From Vreelandella stevensii S18214 (GTDB taxonomy: Bacteria; Pseudomonadota; Gammaproteobacteria; Pseudomonadales; Halomonadaceae): a stretch of 61,374 nt of DNA. Made by a program: the position numbers and the translations under genes. The notes under the pieces were generated by a model. The model was not told where the DNA came from and did no database searches. It saw only the letters and a list, made by a program, of their open reading frames with translations. The stretch covers positions 1 to 61,374 of the forward strand of contig NZ_AJTS01000014.1 in the NCBI RefSeq assembly GCF_000275725.1, given 5' to 3'. Shown one piece after another: positions 44,594 through 53,413 of the stretch (positions are counted from its first letter, which is position 1; the number at the start of each line of letters is the position of its first letter).

Positions 44594-45070
44594 TCACTGC
44601 GACTGTTGCTCGGTGAAGCGCTTCATGATGGCCAGGGTCGTATCACTCACGTGGTGCTCCATGCCTTCGGCATCGATGCGCGCGGTGCTGTCTTCGACGC
44701 CCAGAGCGCGCAGGAAATGCAGCACGATGTCGTGCCGGGCGCGGGAGGTTTCGGCCACTTTCTGGCCTTCTTCGGTCAGAAACAGCGAGCGGTAAGGCTG
44801 GCTGGTGACGAGCCCCAGCTCGTTGAGTCGCCGAATCATCTTCGACACGGTGGCCTGGCTGACGGCCATGCGATTGGCGATGTCTGCTGCTCGGGCCTCA
44901 CCGCGGTGCCGCAACAGATCACCGATCAGCTCCACGTAATCTTCGATGAGCTCGGTTTCATGAGCGTTGCGCACGGTTTCATACTGCTGAGCGTGCTGCT
45001 CCACTGGCGGTAGGGCGTCACCGCTTTTCTCACATGAGGCAGGAGCGTGCCGCGGGTCGTGATCACTCAT
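44594..45070 (-). CDS. mntR: Manganese-responsive repressor, MntR type
   Basis: DtxR/MntR family, 158 residues. Winged helix at about 45-100 (EDYVELIGDLLRHRGEARAADIANRMAVSQATVSKMIRRLNELGLV), then the dimerisation helix with the metal ligands in ARIDAEGMEHHVSD. It represses Mn uptake when Mn is abundant. It is divergent from the metal ABC operon with a DtxR-like palindrome between them. An ATG two codons earlier is also possible. Confidence 0.9.
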   Translation of the reverse strand: MSDHDPRHAPASCEKSGDALPPVEQHAQQYETVRNAHETELIEDYVELIGDLLRHRGEARAADIANRMAVSQATVSKMIRRLNELGLVTSQPYRSLFLTEEGQKVAETSRARHDIVLHFLRALGVEDSTARIDAEGMEHHVSDTTLAIMKRFTEQQSQ

Positions 45071-45137
45071 TGGCAATATTTATCAAGGTTAGTGGCATCG
45101 TTGATTGGTGATGGTAGCGCATTTGGACGGATAATTG

Positions 45138-45151
45138 TTAGCCAAGGCTAA
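45138..45151. promoter_or_regulatory. MntR/DtxR-type operator
   Basis: TTAGCCAAGGCTAA is a perfect palindrome in the divergent mntR-mntA region, 72 bases before the binding-protein gene. TTAGCC/GGCTAA arms are typical of DtxR-family sites. Confidence 0.75.
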
Positions 45152-45222
45152 ACTATTTGCACTTGGCTTTTTCTTTGCGCTACAGTGATATCATATGTGA
45201 GTTTACACGGGAGCAGTTGGCG

Positions 45223-46143
45223 ATGGCGAAATCTTACGGATGGATGTTGATGGGGGCTTCCCTGGCCTTCGGTGCGAGCACGTCCTCGGCGTATGCCAAC
45301 GAGCTGTTGCAACCGCCCATCAACGTGGCCGTCACTTTTTCGGTGCTGGGCGATCTGGTGCAGCGGGTAGCGGGTGACGATGCCGAAGTGACCGTGCTGA
45401 CCCCGATCAATGCGGAAGTGCATGAATGGGAGCTGACACCGGATAATTTTGCGGCCCTCGAGAATGCCGATATGGTCTTCTACAACGGTTACCAGCTGGA
45501 GCAGTGGATGCGCCAGGTGGAAGCCACGGTATCGCAGGGCGTGCCCGTGCTAGCGGTGGCCGAGGCATCCGGCTATCCCACTCAATCGATTGCGATTGGT
45601 GAAATGGAAGGGGACATTGACCCGCATCTGTGGATGGACCCGCGGGCCGCCAGCGCCTACGTGCAGGCCATCGCCAACGCCCTGGAAGAGCGCTTGCCGC
45701 AGCAGGCCGAAGAGATTCACCAGCGTGCCAGCGCGCTGGAAGACGAGCTGCACGCACTGTATGTCGAGCTGCAGGAGACCCTGGAGGTGATTCCCGACGA
45801 TCGGCGCCTGCTGCTGACTAGCGAGGCAGCGTTTCTTTACTTTGCCGATGCCTTTCACTTCAAGCACGACGGTATCTGGGGCACCAATGCCGAAACCGAA
45901 GGCTCTCCACGCCAGCTGATGCGCATTATCGATTTGATCAATGAGCGTCAGCCCGCCGCACTGTTCTGGGAAAGCACCATTTCTGACCGTCATGTGACCA
46001 GCATCGCCCGTGATACGGGGCTGCCGGTGGCAGGCCCACTTTACGTGGACTCGCTCAGCGAGCCGGACGGTGTGGCGGGTGACTACTTTGCCATGCAGCG
46101 CCACAATGCCGAACTGCTGCGCCGTTATCTGGGTGTCGAGTAG
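45223..46143 (+). CDS. mntA: Metal ABC transporter substrate-binding protein (Mn/Zn)
   Basis: Cluster A-1 binding protein of 306 residues with a signal peptide ending near SSAYANE. The metal ligands expected for this family are visible: His in NAEVHEWELTP, His in DIDPHLWMDP, a Glu/His later in LLTSEAAFLYFADAF (where a His is more usual) and Asp in GPLYVDSLSEPDG. The MntR operator upstream argues for manganese. The ATG at 45223 follows GGAGCAG; the in-frame extension to 45157 lies over the promoter. Confidence 0.88.
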   Translation: MAKSYGWMLMGASLAFGASTSSAYANELLQPPINVAVTFSVLGDLVQRVAGDDAEVTVLTPINAEVHEWELTPDNFAALENADMVFYNGYQLEQWMRQVEATVSQGVPVLAVAEASGYPTQSIAIGEMEGDIDPHLWMDPRAASAYVQAIANALEERLPQQAEEIHQRASALEDELHALYVELQETLEVIPDDRRLLLTSEAAFLYFADAFHFKHDGIWGTNAETEGSPRQLMRIIDLINERQPAALFWESTISDRHVTSIARDTGLPVAGPLYVDSLSEPDGVAGDYFAMQRHNAELLRRYLGVE

Positions 46144-46149
46144 GTCATC

Positions 46150-46974
46150 ATGAACAGTGCTTCGTCACTACCTCCGGCGGCCATTGAGGTATCGGGGGTC
46201 TATGCCGCCTATCAGCGCCAGCCGGTGCTCGAAAACATTCAGCTGAGCTTGCCGGCGGGGCGTTGGACGGCTATCGTCGGGCCGAACGGGGCTGGCAAGT
46301 CGACGCTGTTTCATGTGCTGACCGGTAGCATGAAGCCGCTGCGTGGCCAGGTGATGGCGTTCGGAGAGCCCATTCAGCGGCGTCGCAAAGCTGGCGGTAT
46401 CGCCTATATGGCGCAACGTGAAGCGATCGAGTGGGACTTTCCGATCTCGGTATGGGACACCGTAATGACGGCGCGCTACGGCCACATGCGCCATGACCCT
46501 CTATGGCGGCGTCTGCTGCCTGGGCGTTGGCAGGCTCTGAGCCACCGTGACGTCGTGAGCAAGGCGCTGCAGGACGTGAATATGCTGGACATGGCCGAGC
46601 GTCCCATTGGGGCGCTGTCGGGCGGCCAGAAAAAACGTGTGCTGTTGGCCAGGGCGCTGGCCCAGCAGGCCAGTATCCTGTTGTTGGACGAACCGCTGGC
46701 GGGCGTTGATCCGCCCAGCGAGCAGCTGATTCTTGATGTGCTCAAGCGGGAGCGAGAAGCGGGCAGGACCATTGTCATGGTGACCCATGACATGCCGGGA
46801 GCGCGCCGCTATGTGGATCACGTGGTGCTGATCAACCGCTTCATCCGCGGGGCGGGGCCCCCGGATGAAATGCTCAGCGACCGCAGGCTGGCCGAACTGG
46901 CGGTGAGCGCCCAGCCAGCGCCAGATTCTTTTACCATGCAACAGACCAGTGCTCCTGCTTTGATGCCTCAATAA
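46150..46974 (+). CDS. mntB: Metal ABC transporter ATPase
   Basis: Walker A GPNGAGKST at about residues 43-51, Q-loop AYMAQREAIEWDFPISV (typical of Mn/Zn ATPases), signature LSGGQKKRVLLARALAQ and Walker B ILLLDEPLAGVD, with H-loop VTHDMPG. It energises uptake with the permease encoded next. Six bases separate it from mntA. The last 35 residues are an unconserved tail. Confidence 0.92.
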   Translation: MNSASSLPPAAIEVSGVYAAYQRQPVLENIQLSLPAGRWTAIVGPNGAGKSTLFHVLTGSMKPLRGQVMAFGEPIQRRRKAGGIAYMAQREAIEWDFPISVWDTVMTARYGHMRHDPLWRRLLPGRWQALSHRDVVSKALQDVNMLDMAERPIGALSGGQKKRVLLARALAQQASILLLDEPLAGVDPPSEQLILDVLKREREAGRTIVMVTHDMPGARRYVDHVVLINRFIRGAGPPDEMLSDRRLAELAVSAQPAPDSFTMQQTSAPALMPQ

Positions 46975-46988
46975 CGGTCAATTTTAAC

Positions 46989-47918
46989 ATGTTAGATACA
47001 CTGGATAGCATGGCCAGCGCGCTGATCGCTGGCCTGCTGGCGGCGCTGATGGTGCCCATCAATCTGTTACCCGACGCCATTTCCGATGCGTTTCAGTACG
47101 CCTTCATGCAGCGTGCGCTGCTGACCTCGATGCTGGTGGGCGCCATCTGCGGTCTGCTCTCCTGCTATGTGGTGCTCAAGCGCTGGTCACTGCTGGGGGA
47201 TGCGATTTCCCACGCGGTCTTGCCCGGCGTGGCGATTGCCTACCTGCTGGGGCTGCCGTTTTTCATCGGAGCTTTCGTGACGGGGGCGCTGACGTCGTTG
47301 GGTATCGGTGCCATCGAGCGCCATACCCGCATCAAGTCGGACGCGGCCATGGGCATCATGTTCACCGGCGCTTTTGCGCTGGGCATCGTGCTGATCAGCA
47401 AGATGGCCTCCAGCACGCACCTGATGCATATCCTGTTCGGCAACGTGCTGGGCGTACAGCAATCGGCACTGATGCTCACGCTGGTCGCCAGCGTCGTGGC
47501 GCTGCTGGTGATATGGCTCGCCTTCAGGCCGCTGATGCTCTACGCCTTCGACCCCACGCAGGCCCAGGCGCTGGGATTCAATACCAGCGTCATTCATTAC
47601 GGCCTGATTCTGCTGCTGACCCTGACTATCGTGGCAAGCCTGGAAACCGTAGGCATCATTCTGGTCGTTGCGATGCTGATCACCCCTGGCGCCACCGCCC
47701 ACCTGCTGACCGACCGTTTCACAACGATGCTGTTGATTTCCACCGGTGTCGGTGTGGGCTCGGCGGTGCTGGGGCTATGGCTCTCTTATGCCTTCGATGT
47801 GGCTTCGGGAGGCACCATCGTCCTGGTCGCCACCAGCTGCTTCTTCCTGGCGCTACTGTTTTCTCCTCGGCATGGCGTGCTGATGCGGCGCTGGCGGCAT
47901 CGCCAACTAGGACGTTAA
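46989..47918 (+). CDS. mntC: Metal ABC transporter permease
   Basis: ABC-3 family membrane protein of 309 residues with about nine segments. Family motifs: CYVVLKRWSLLGDAISHAVLPGVAIAYLLG, ERHTRIKSDAAMGIMFTGAFALGIVL and ALGFNTSVIHYGLILLLTLTIVASLETVGIILVVAMLITPGATAHLLTDR. It completes the mntABC importer. Its last 4 bases overlap the end of the convergent CBS gene. Confidence 0.92.
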   Translation: MLDTLDSMASALIAGLLAALMVPINLLPDAISDAFQYAFMQRALLTSMLVGAICGLLSCYVVLKRWSLLGDAISHAVLPGVAIAYLLGLPFFIGAFVTGALTSLGIGAIERHTRIKSDAAMGIMFTGAFALGIVLISKMASSTHLMHILFGNVLGVQQSALMLTLVASVVALLVIWLAFRPLMLYAFDPTQAQALGFNTSVIHYGLILLLTLTIVASLETVGIILVVAMLITPGATAHLLTDRFTTMLLISTGVGVGSAVLGLWLSYAFDVASGGTIVLVATSCFFLALLFSPRHGVLMRRWRHRQLGR

Positions 47919-48328
47919 GAGGATGCCCACCCGGTCACGATACAGGAGTAATCCACTATGCCAAGGACCTGGTGTTGTTGATTAGTGACCGGGGCTAGCG
48001 AAAGGCCAAATTGACCAAATAGCCGAGCACAGTTACGTATGCTCATTTCGGGGCGGACGCTGATGACCGGCTTGGTCATGATTTCGTACAGGCTGACGCG
48101 TTCTGTCGAGCGATTCGCCGCCAGTACCTTTTTGGCAATGTCCGTTGCGAGCACTATTCCATGCTCATCGGTTGCGTCACGTGGTTGTATGATCAAGACG
48201 TTAACGTTGTGTTTGCGCATCACGTCGATGCCTTCTGCAACCGTCAACAGGCCATCGACCAGCCTGTATTGTGAGTGCATGATCGTTTCTGCCGTTGGTA
48301 TGGCACTTTGATGCTCTAACATGCTCAC
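47915..48328 (-). CDS. CBS-domain protein of the DUF1538 operon
   Basis: A 137-residue protein made of two CBS motifs (AETIMHSQYRLVDGLLTVAEGIDVMRKHNVNVLIIQ and LYEIMTKPVISVRPEMSIRNCARLFGQFGLSLAPVTN), which bind adenine nucleotides. It overlaps the PII-like gene by 4 bases (ATGA) and is last in the operon. A regulatory, nucleotide-sensing role for the DUF1538 membrane pair is the natural inference. Confidence 0.85.
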   Translation of the reverse strand: MSMLEHQSAIPTAETIMHSQYRLVDGLLTVAEGIDVMRKHNVNVLIIQPRDATDEHGIVLATDIAKKVLAANRSTERVSLYEIMTKPVISVRPEMSIRNCARLFGQFGLSLAPVTNQQHQVLGIVDYSCIVTGWASS

Positions 48329-48684
48329 TCCCTGTCTGCTGGCTGACCAAGCACCTCGGTCAGTGATTTGATTTGATGCTGTACGCCCACGGCATCTTCA
48401 ACGTCTATCTGAAACGCGATGCCAGTGCCTGGTGTCTCATCGAACTGACCTACCTCCGCGATGGACTCCAGAATGAGTCGGCTAATATGCTCTTCGGTCA
48501 GGAACAGGAGCACGTCCCGCTGAGCGGTGATTTCCATGCCAAAGATGCCGCGTGCTTTTTTGAGTCCTTCGCCCCTGGCATTATTGATGACGGTCGCTCC
48601 CGTTGCGCCCGCATCACGAGCCGCCTTGAGGACATCATCGGTCAAGTCGTCTTCAACCAGTGCTACGATGAGTTTAAAGCGCAT
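48325..48684 (-). CDS. PII-like signalling protein of the DUF1538 operon
   Basis: A 119-residue protein of the PII superfamily: [38 protein letters not shown] at the start and GTGIAFQIDVEDAVGV near the end, the two best conserved parts of GlnB-like trimers. The T-loop lacks the uridylylated tyrosine context of GlnB, and no glnA or amtB is adjacent, so it is not a nitrogen-control GlnB. It overlaps the upstream DUF1538 gene by 11 bases. It probably senses a nucleotide and acts on the membrane pair. Confidence 0.85.
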   Translation of the reverse strand: MRFKLIVALVEDDLTDDVLKAARDAGATGATVINNARGEGLKKARGIFGMEITAQRDVLLFLTEEHISRLILESIAEVGQFDETPGTGIAFQIDVEDAVGVQHQIKSLTEVLGQPADRE

Positions 48685-49462
48685 TACGTTTTCCTTCGTT
48701 GGTTAACCTTACGCTGAGTCTGCGGTCTCTCCATTGAGCGATTTGGGCATAGCCCATCACCGTGATGATGGGAAACAGGCAGGCCAGCGCAATCATCCCA
48801 AAGCCATCCATGAGTGCGCTTCGCCCTGGAATAGAGGAAGCCAGACCAAGCCCGAGGGCGGCGATAATAGGAACTGTTATTGTAGAAGTCGTCACGCCGC
48901 CGGAATCAAACGCGAGCGGAATGATGCTTTTTGGCGAGCGCAACGTTTGCAAGATCACCAACGTGTAGGCACCCAATACAAACCACTGTAGTGGCCAGCC
49001 CATGACAATACGCCAGGCCCCTAGCGTGATGCCGAAGGCCATGCCAAGTGCGACGGCGAGGCGCAATGTAAACGGTCGAATGGTGCCGCCGGATATTTCT
49101 CCAGCTTTGATGGACACTGCAATCAGCGAGGGTTCGGCGATGGTGGTGCTGGCGCCAATGGTAAAGGCAAAGATGTATACCCAGTAATAGTCGCTCCAGT
49201 GGCGCTGGGCGCCATCGGCGAGCCCGGGGAGAAAGTCGGGATTGGTCAGCTGGCCGGCCATGAGCTCTCCCATCGGAAACAGCGCTTGTTCCAGACCCAC
49301 CAGAAAAAGTGATAATCCTACCCAAACCATGACAAAGCCCACGATGACTTGCGGCAGGCGTTTCACACGTTTGCGGATGACAAGATATTGAAAACCAAAA
49401 ATAATCGCGGCGATAGGAAAGATATCGAGTAGCGTACTCCAGAGCGTAATAAGCAAATTCAT
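48674..49462 (-). CDS. DUF1538 membrane protein B
   Basis: A 262-residue inner-membrane protein of about seven segments. It shares with its upstream neighbour the blocks [45 protein letters not shown] and [15 protein letters not shown], so the two are paralogues. From memory, a DUF1538 pair (UmpAB) of Halomonas has been reported as a two-component Na+(Li+,K+)/H+ antiporter; this pair is a probable orthologue. It overlaps protein A by 4 bases. Confidence 0.85.
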   Translation of the reverse strand: MNLLITLWSTLLDIFPIAAIIFGFQYLVIRKRVKRLPQVIVGFVMVWVGLSLFLVGLEQALFPMGELMAGQLTNPDFLPGLADGAQRHWSDYYWVYIFAFTIGASTTIAEPSLIAVSIKAGEISGGTIRPFTLRLAVALGMAFGITLGAWRIVMGWPLQWFVLGAYTLVILQTLRSPKSIIPLAFDSGGVTTSTITVPIIAALGLGLASSIPGRSALMDGFGMIALACLFPIITVMGYAQIAQWRDRRLSVRLTNEGKRNAL

Positions 49463-50226
49463 GGATTGATCCCCTTGACCAAATCGAGTCCAAAAATGCC
49501 AAAGAGCAACACAAAAATAATCGGCATGACGGAGGCGAAGGCAATCAAGCCAAAACCATCCAGCATGGGGTTGCGGCCCTTGATACTCGAGGCGAGACCG
49601 ACTCCCAGGGCCGTTACCAGCGGCACAGTAATCGTCGATGTTGTGACGCCCCCAGAGTCGTATGCAATACCGACGAGTTCGCTGGGTGCAAAAAGGGTCA
49701 GCAGCATGACCAGCGCGTAGCCGCCAATAATCATCAAATGCAGCGGCCAGCCCTTGAAGATGCGCAATACGCCAAGCATGACGGCGGTGCCTACCGAGCA
49801 GGCAACAACCATTCGTAGCGTGAAAGCAAACGAGGCTTGTGACTCACCGGTGTTGGCAATCAGGCCCCCTGCAGCAACCACCTCGCCTGCACGAGCAGCC
49901 ACTGCAATCAATGCTGGTTCAGCCACGGTGGAGCCAAACCCCAGAGCAAATGCGAACAGCAGTAGCCAGGCGATCGAGCCCTTGGCGACAAAGGCTCGAG
50001 CGAGGTTTTCTCCTAAAGGAAAAAGGCCAAGCTCCAGCCCTTTGATGAATAGTGTCAGGCCTACCACTACAAACAACAAGCCTATGATCAAGTCCAGGAA
50101 AGCCAGGCTTGCGGGTAGCGGCTGACCGATCACGACCAGCTGAAAAAAGGCCATGACAGCCACGACGGGCAGCAAATCCCGGAGGCTGTCTTTAAATTGA
50201 TGAAGCAGTGAAGTGACGATATTCAT
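49459..50226 (-). CDS. DUF1538 membrane protein A
   Basis: A 255-residue membrane protein and first gene of the DUF1538-DUF1538-PII-CBS operon. Conserved blocks: [68 protein letters not shown]. The acidic residues in the AEP and YDSGG motifs lie in or next to membrane helices, as expected for cation sites. It probably forms a heteromer with protein B for cation/proton exchange. Confidence 0.85.
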   Translation of the reverse strand: MNIVTSLLHQFKDSLRDLLPVVAVMAFFQLVVIGQPLPASLAFLDLIIGLLFVVVGLTLFIKGLELGLFPLGENLARAFVAKGSIAWLLLFAFALGFGSTVAEPALIAVAARAGEVVAAGGLIANTGESQASFAFTLRMVVACSVGTAVMLGVLRIFKGWPLHLMIIGGYALVMLLTLFAPSELVGIAYDSGGVTTSTITVPLVTALGVGLASSIKGRNPMLDGFGLIAFASVMPIIFVLLFGIFGLDLVKGINP

Positions 50227-50329
50227 GAAGTCTGGGGAAGTCCGTAAACGTCAGGGCAATGACTTGATATTAATCAAATGATCATGAAGCAGGCCTGATA
50301 TGGCGCAAGCTTTGGGTCGAAAATACCGT

Positions 50330-50458
50330 TCAACACAAACGACTGCCCATCAACAGCAGGCCAGCATCCAGCGTGTGCCACCCCCACCAGGCAAGGGCAC
50401 TTCCCCCGGCGATGATCAGTACCGTCAGCAGCGCTAGCGAAAGGGTTTGTGGTGTCAT
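50330..50458 (-). CDS. 42-residue membrane peptide coupled to the MFS gene
   Basis: A short frame beginning MTPQTLSLALLTVLIIAGG, continuing SALAWWGWHTLDAG and ending MGSRLC. One membrane helix spans most of it. Its ATG overlaps the MFS stop codon as ATGA, the clearest sign of a real, coupled gene. Very small partner subunits encoded beside some MFS transporters are known; this looks like one. It could modulate or stabilise the transporter. Confidence 0.6.
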   Translation of the reverse strand: MTPQTLSLALLTVLIIAGGSALAWWGWHTLDAGLLLMGSRLC

Positions 50459-51663
50459 GGTATCACCTTCGTGGGAGTGGCGCGTGCCAGCGGTTTTTCG
50501 CTGATGAACCAGTGCAAGGCGGCGGCCACCACGGAGAGCACGATGGCGATTTGCCAGACGGTATCGTAGTGACCGGTCATGTCATAAAGGTAGCCGCCTA
50601 GCCAGACGCCCATGAACGACCCCAACTGGTGGAACAGAAACACGATGCCGCCCAGCATGGAGAGGTGTTTGACACCAAACACCGACGCCACGATGCCGTT
50701 GGTCAGTGGCACGGTCGAGAGCCACAGCAAGCCCATGGCGATACCAAACGCGTAGGCACTGTAGGCGCTGAGGGGCGCGACCAGAAACGCGGTGATGACC
50801 ACGCCTCGGATCAGGTATAGCCAGCTGAGCAAGCGCGGCTTGGACCAGATTCCTCCTATCCAGCCTGCCGTATAGGTGCCCACGATGTTGAACAGCCCCA
50901 CCAAGGCCAGAACGGTGGTACCCACTTGCACGGCAAGCCCGTTATCGAACAGGTAGCCCGGCAAGTGCACGGCAATGAACACCACCTGAAACCCGCACAC
51001 GAAAAAGCCCAGGCAGAGCAGCCAGAAGCCTTTTTGCCCGGCGGCTTCGTTGAGCGCGTCGCGCAGGCTCAGGTCGCCCAGCGCATGGGGGCGTGGGCGA
51101 TCCTTGAGCATGGCGCCCAGCGGAATCATCACGGCGGCAATCATGCCCATGGCCAGCAGGGCCGCCGACCAGCCCAGCCACTCGATCAGCCCCAGCGTGC
51201 CCGGCAGCATGGCGAACTGGCCAAACGAGCCCGCCGCACTGACGATTCCCATGGCCATGCTGCGCTTTTCGGCAGGCACCGCCCGCCCAACAGCGCCCAG
51301 GATCACCGAGAAGGTCGTGCCAGAGAGGCCGATCCCGATCAGCAGGCCAGCGCTCAGGGTCATGCCCAACGCGCTGGTGGAAAGACTCATGAAGCACAGC
51401 CCCAGCACGTAGAGCACGCCCCCGGCCACGATGATTCTGGCCGCGCCGAAGCGGTCTGCCAGCGCGCCGGTGAAAGGCTGTGCCAGGCCCCACATCAAAT
51501 TCTGAATGGCCAGCGCCAGGGCAAAGACCCCGCGCCCCCAGCCAAGCTCACTGCTCATGGGTTCGAGGAACAACCCGAAACCGTGGCGCAGCCCCATCGC
51601 CGTAGAGATGATGAGGCTGGCCAGAAGAATCAGCAGCAGGGAGGAGTGTCGTGTAAGGGCCAT
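50455..51663 (-). CDS. MFS transporter, monocarboxylate-porter-like
   Basis: A 402-residue protein with 12 membrane segments. The beginning (SLLLILLASLIISTAMGLRHGFGLFLEPMSSELGWGRGVFALALAIQNLMWGLAQPFTGALADRFGAARI) and GTYTAGWIGGIWSKPRLLSWLYL are typical of the OFA/monocarboxylate group of MFS carriers. The substrate is unknown. It is the first gene of a two-gene unit with the 42-residue peptide. Confidence 0.85.
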   Translation of the reverse strand: MALTRHSSLLLILLASLIISTAMGLRHGFGLFLEPMSSELGWGRGVFALALAIQNLMWGLAQPFTGALADRFGAARIIVAGGVLYVLGLCFMSLSTSALGMTLSAGLLIGIGLSGTTFSVILGAVGRAVPAEKRSMAMGIVSAAGSFGQFAMLPGTLGLIEWLGWSAALLAMGMIAAVMIPLGAMLKDRPRPHALGDLSLRDALNEAAGQKGFWLLCLGFFVCGFQVVFIAVHLPGYLFDNGLAVQVGTTVLALVGLFNIVGTYTAGWIGGIWSKPRLLSWLYLIRGVVITAFLVAPLSAYSAYAFGIAMGLLWLSTVPLTNGIVASVFGVKHLSMLGGIVFLFHQLGSFMGVWLGGYLYDMTGHYDTVWQIAIVLSVVAAALHWFISEKPLARATPTKVIP

Positions 51664-51726
51664 GACGGGTCTCGTTGTTGTTCGCTGGTTAACACGTTAA
51701 CCAACTATCGCATGGCTTACGCGGCT

Positions 51727-53118
51727 TTAGAAGCTTCCAAACAGCGTGCCCAGCGTAATCACGCTGATCAACGCAAAAATCGGCAGCACGATAGTGACCA
51801 TGGCCACGTTGGCATAGGACTGGCGGTGCGTCAGCCCGCAAATGGCCAGCAGCGTGATCACCGCCCCGGAGTGGGGTAGCGTGTCCATGCCGCCCGCCGC
51901 CAGGGTCGCGACACGGTGCATCAGTTCGGGATTGATCCCCGCCTGCTGTGCCATGGCCAGGTACTCATCACCCAGGGTTTGCAAGGCAATCGACAGGCCG
52001 CCCGATGAGGAGCCGGTAATGCCTGCCAGCACGCTCATGGCTACGGCTTCGGAAATCAGCGGGTTGCCGGAAACGTTGAGCACGGCATCACGGATGATCA
52101 TGAAGCCTGCCAGGCTGGCAATCACTGCTCCATAGCCCACTTCGGAGGCGGTATTGAAAATTGGCAGCAGCGAGCCAAAGCAGCCCTGGTTGATGGTGTT
52201 TTTCAGATCCTTCCAATGATTCCAGCGGGTAATGATCAGCCATGCCGAGGCGCTCAGCAGCGAGATCAGGATCGCCCACAGGCCAGTCTGGCGGCTGGGG
52301 GTGATGTTCTCGAAGGCGTCGCTGATATAGCTCAGATCCATGGCGGGGAAAACGCCATAGGTAAACAGCGCGTTCAGGCCGATGACCATGATCAGGGGAA
52401 TCAAGGCCACTGCCAGGGGGAGCGTGGGGGCGGGCGAGTCGTCCTGCTGGGGGTCGACTTCACGCTCGGTATGCGTGCCATAGCCTTCGCCGTTGGCCGC
52501 CGCCTTGCGAACCCTGGACTGCAGATAGTAGGTGCCCAGGCCCAGCATGATAAGCCCGGCAATGATGCCCAATCCGGGAGCCGCAAAGCTGTTGGTGCCA
52601 AAGTAAGGAATGGGAATGGCATTCTGAATGGCTGGGGTGCCTGGCAGGGCCGTCATGGTAAAGGTAAAGGAACCCAGCGCGATGGACGCAGGTATGAGCC
52701 GCTTAGGCACATTGGCCTGACGGAAGAGCTCACGGCTGATGGGATAGATGGCAAAGGCCACCACGAACAGTGACACGCCACCGTAGGTCAGTACGGCACA
52801 GGCCATGACCACGGTCAGCACCACGTGATGCGTGCCCAGCCGCTTGACGATACCGTTGGAAATGGACTGCGCGGCACCGGAGTCGGCCATCAGTTGGCCG
52901 AACAGGGCGCCCAGCAGGAACAGCGGAAAGAACTGAGTGACGTAGTTACCCAGCGCCCGCATGAAGGTGTCGGTGTAAATGGGCAGCAGCAGGCCGCCAT
53001 CACCGGAAAGCAGGACTGCCAGCGACGCCATGAGCGGTGCCAACAGCAGCACTGAGATGCCTCTGTAAGCCAGTAACATCAGCAGTATCAGGGAAATGAG
53101 AATGGCGAAAATGTCCAT
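51727..53118 (-). CDS. GntP-family permease
   Basis: A 463-residue inner-membrane carrier. Motifs AYRGISVLLLAPLMASLAVLLSG, YGGVSLFVVAFAIYPISRELFRQANVPKRLIPASIALGSFTFTMTALPGTPAIQNAIP and GITGSSSGGLSIALQTLG are those of GntP-like permeases, which carry gluconate, hydroxy acids or related anions with protons. It lacks a neighbouring kinase or dehydratase, so the substrate is open. It is divergent from the Na+/H+ antiporter gene. Confidence 0.85.
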   Translation of the reverse strand: MDIFAILISLILLMLLAYRGISVLLLAPLMASLAVLLSGDGGLLLPIYTDTFMRALGNYVTQFFPLFLLGALFGQLMADSGAAQSISNGIVKRLGTHHVVLTVVMACAVLTYGGVSLFVVAFAIYPISRELFRQANVPKRLIPASIALGSFTFTMTALPGTPAIQNAIPIPYFGTNSFAAPGLGIIAGLIMLGLGTYYLQSRVRKAAANGEGYGTHTEREVDPQQDDSPAPTLPLAVALIPLIMVIGLNALFTYGVFPAMDLSYISDAFENITPSRQTGLWAILISLLSASAWLIITRWNHWKDLKNTINQGCFGSLLPIFNTASEVGYGAVIASLAGFMIIRDAVLNVSGNPLISEAVAMSVLAGITGSSSGGLSIALQTLGDEYLAMAQQAGINPELMHRVATLAAGGMDTLPHSGAVITLLAICGLTHRQSYANVAMVTIVLPIFALISVITLGTLFGSF

Positions 53119-53294
53119 GCAGGCTCCTAAGACATTGTTAAATTAGCAGTGCCGGTCATCAATGAAGGTCCCGATACTAGGAGGATTGTTGCATAGCAGC
53201 AAGAGCGCTGTGACTAAAGTCTTAGCCGCTGTGCCAGCGTACTCGGGGATCAGATAAGCCTGATGAAGGGCGCGCTATCTGCTAAAATCCGCCG

Positions 53295-53370
53295 CCTGGT
53301 TTTAAAGGCATGGTTTAAAAACCTGGTTTTAAGTGCCTGGTTTCAAGAACTTGGTTTTAAGAACCTGGTG
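53295..53370 (+). repeat. 14-bp imperfect tandem repeat
   Basis: Five copies of CCTGGTTTTAAGAA-like units (13-14 bp each) and the start of a sixth run in tandem about 45 bases before the antiporter gene. Copies differ at 1-4 positions. The region lies between divergent gntP-like and antiporter genes and may bind a regulator in phased fashion or vary in copy number. Confidence 0.75.
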
Positions 53371-53413
53371 AAGACTTCGTATTAAAGACGTTCCATTAGC
53401 TCTGGATATCTCC

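Noticed and set aside
48325-48684. GlnB/GlnK nitrogen regulator
   Set aside because: The PII-like protein lacks the GlnB T-loop tyrosine context and has no amtB or glnA neighbour; it belongs with the DUF1538 genes.
53295-53370. CRISPR array
   Set aside because: Repeats of 14 bp follow each other without spacers; it is a simple tandem repeat. No cas gene is present in the window.
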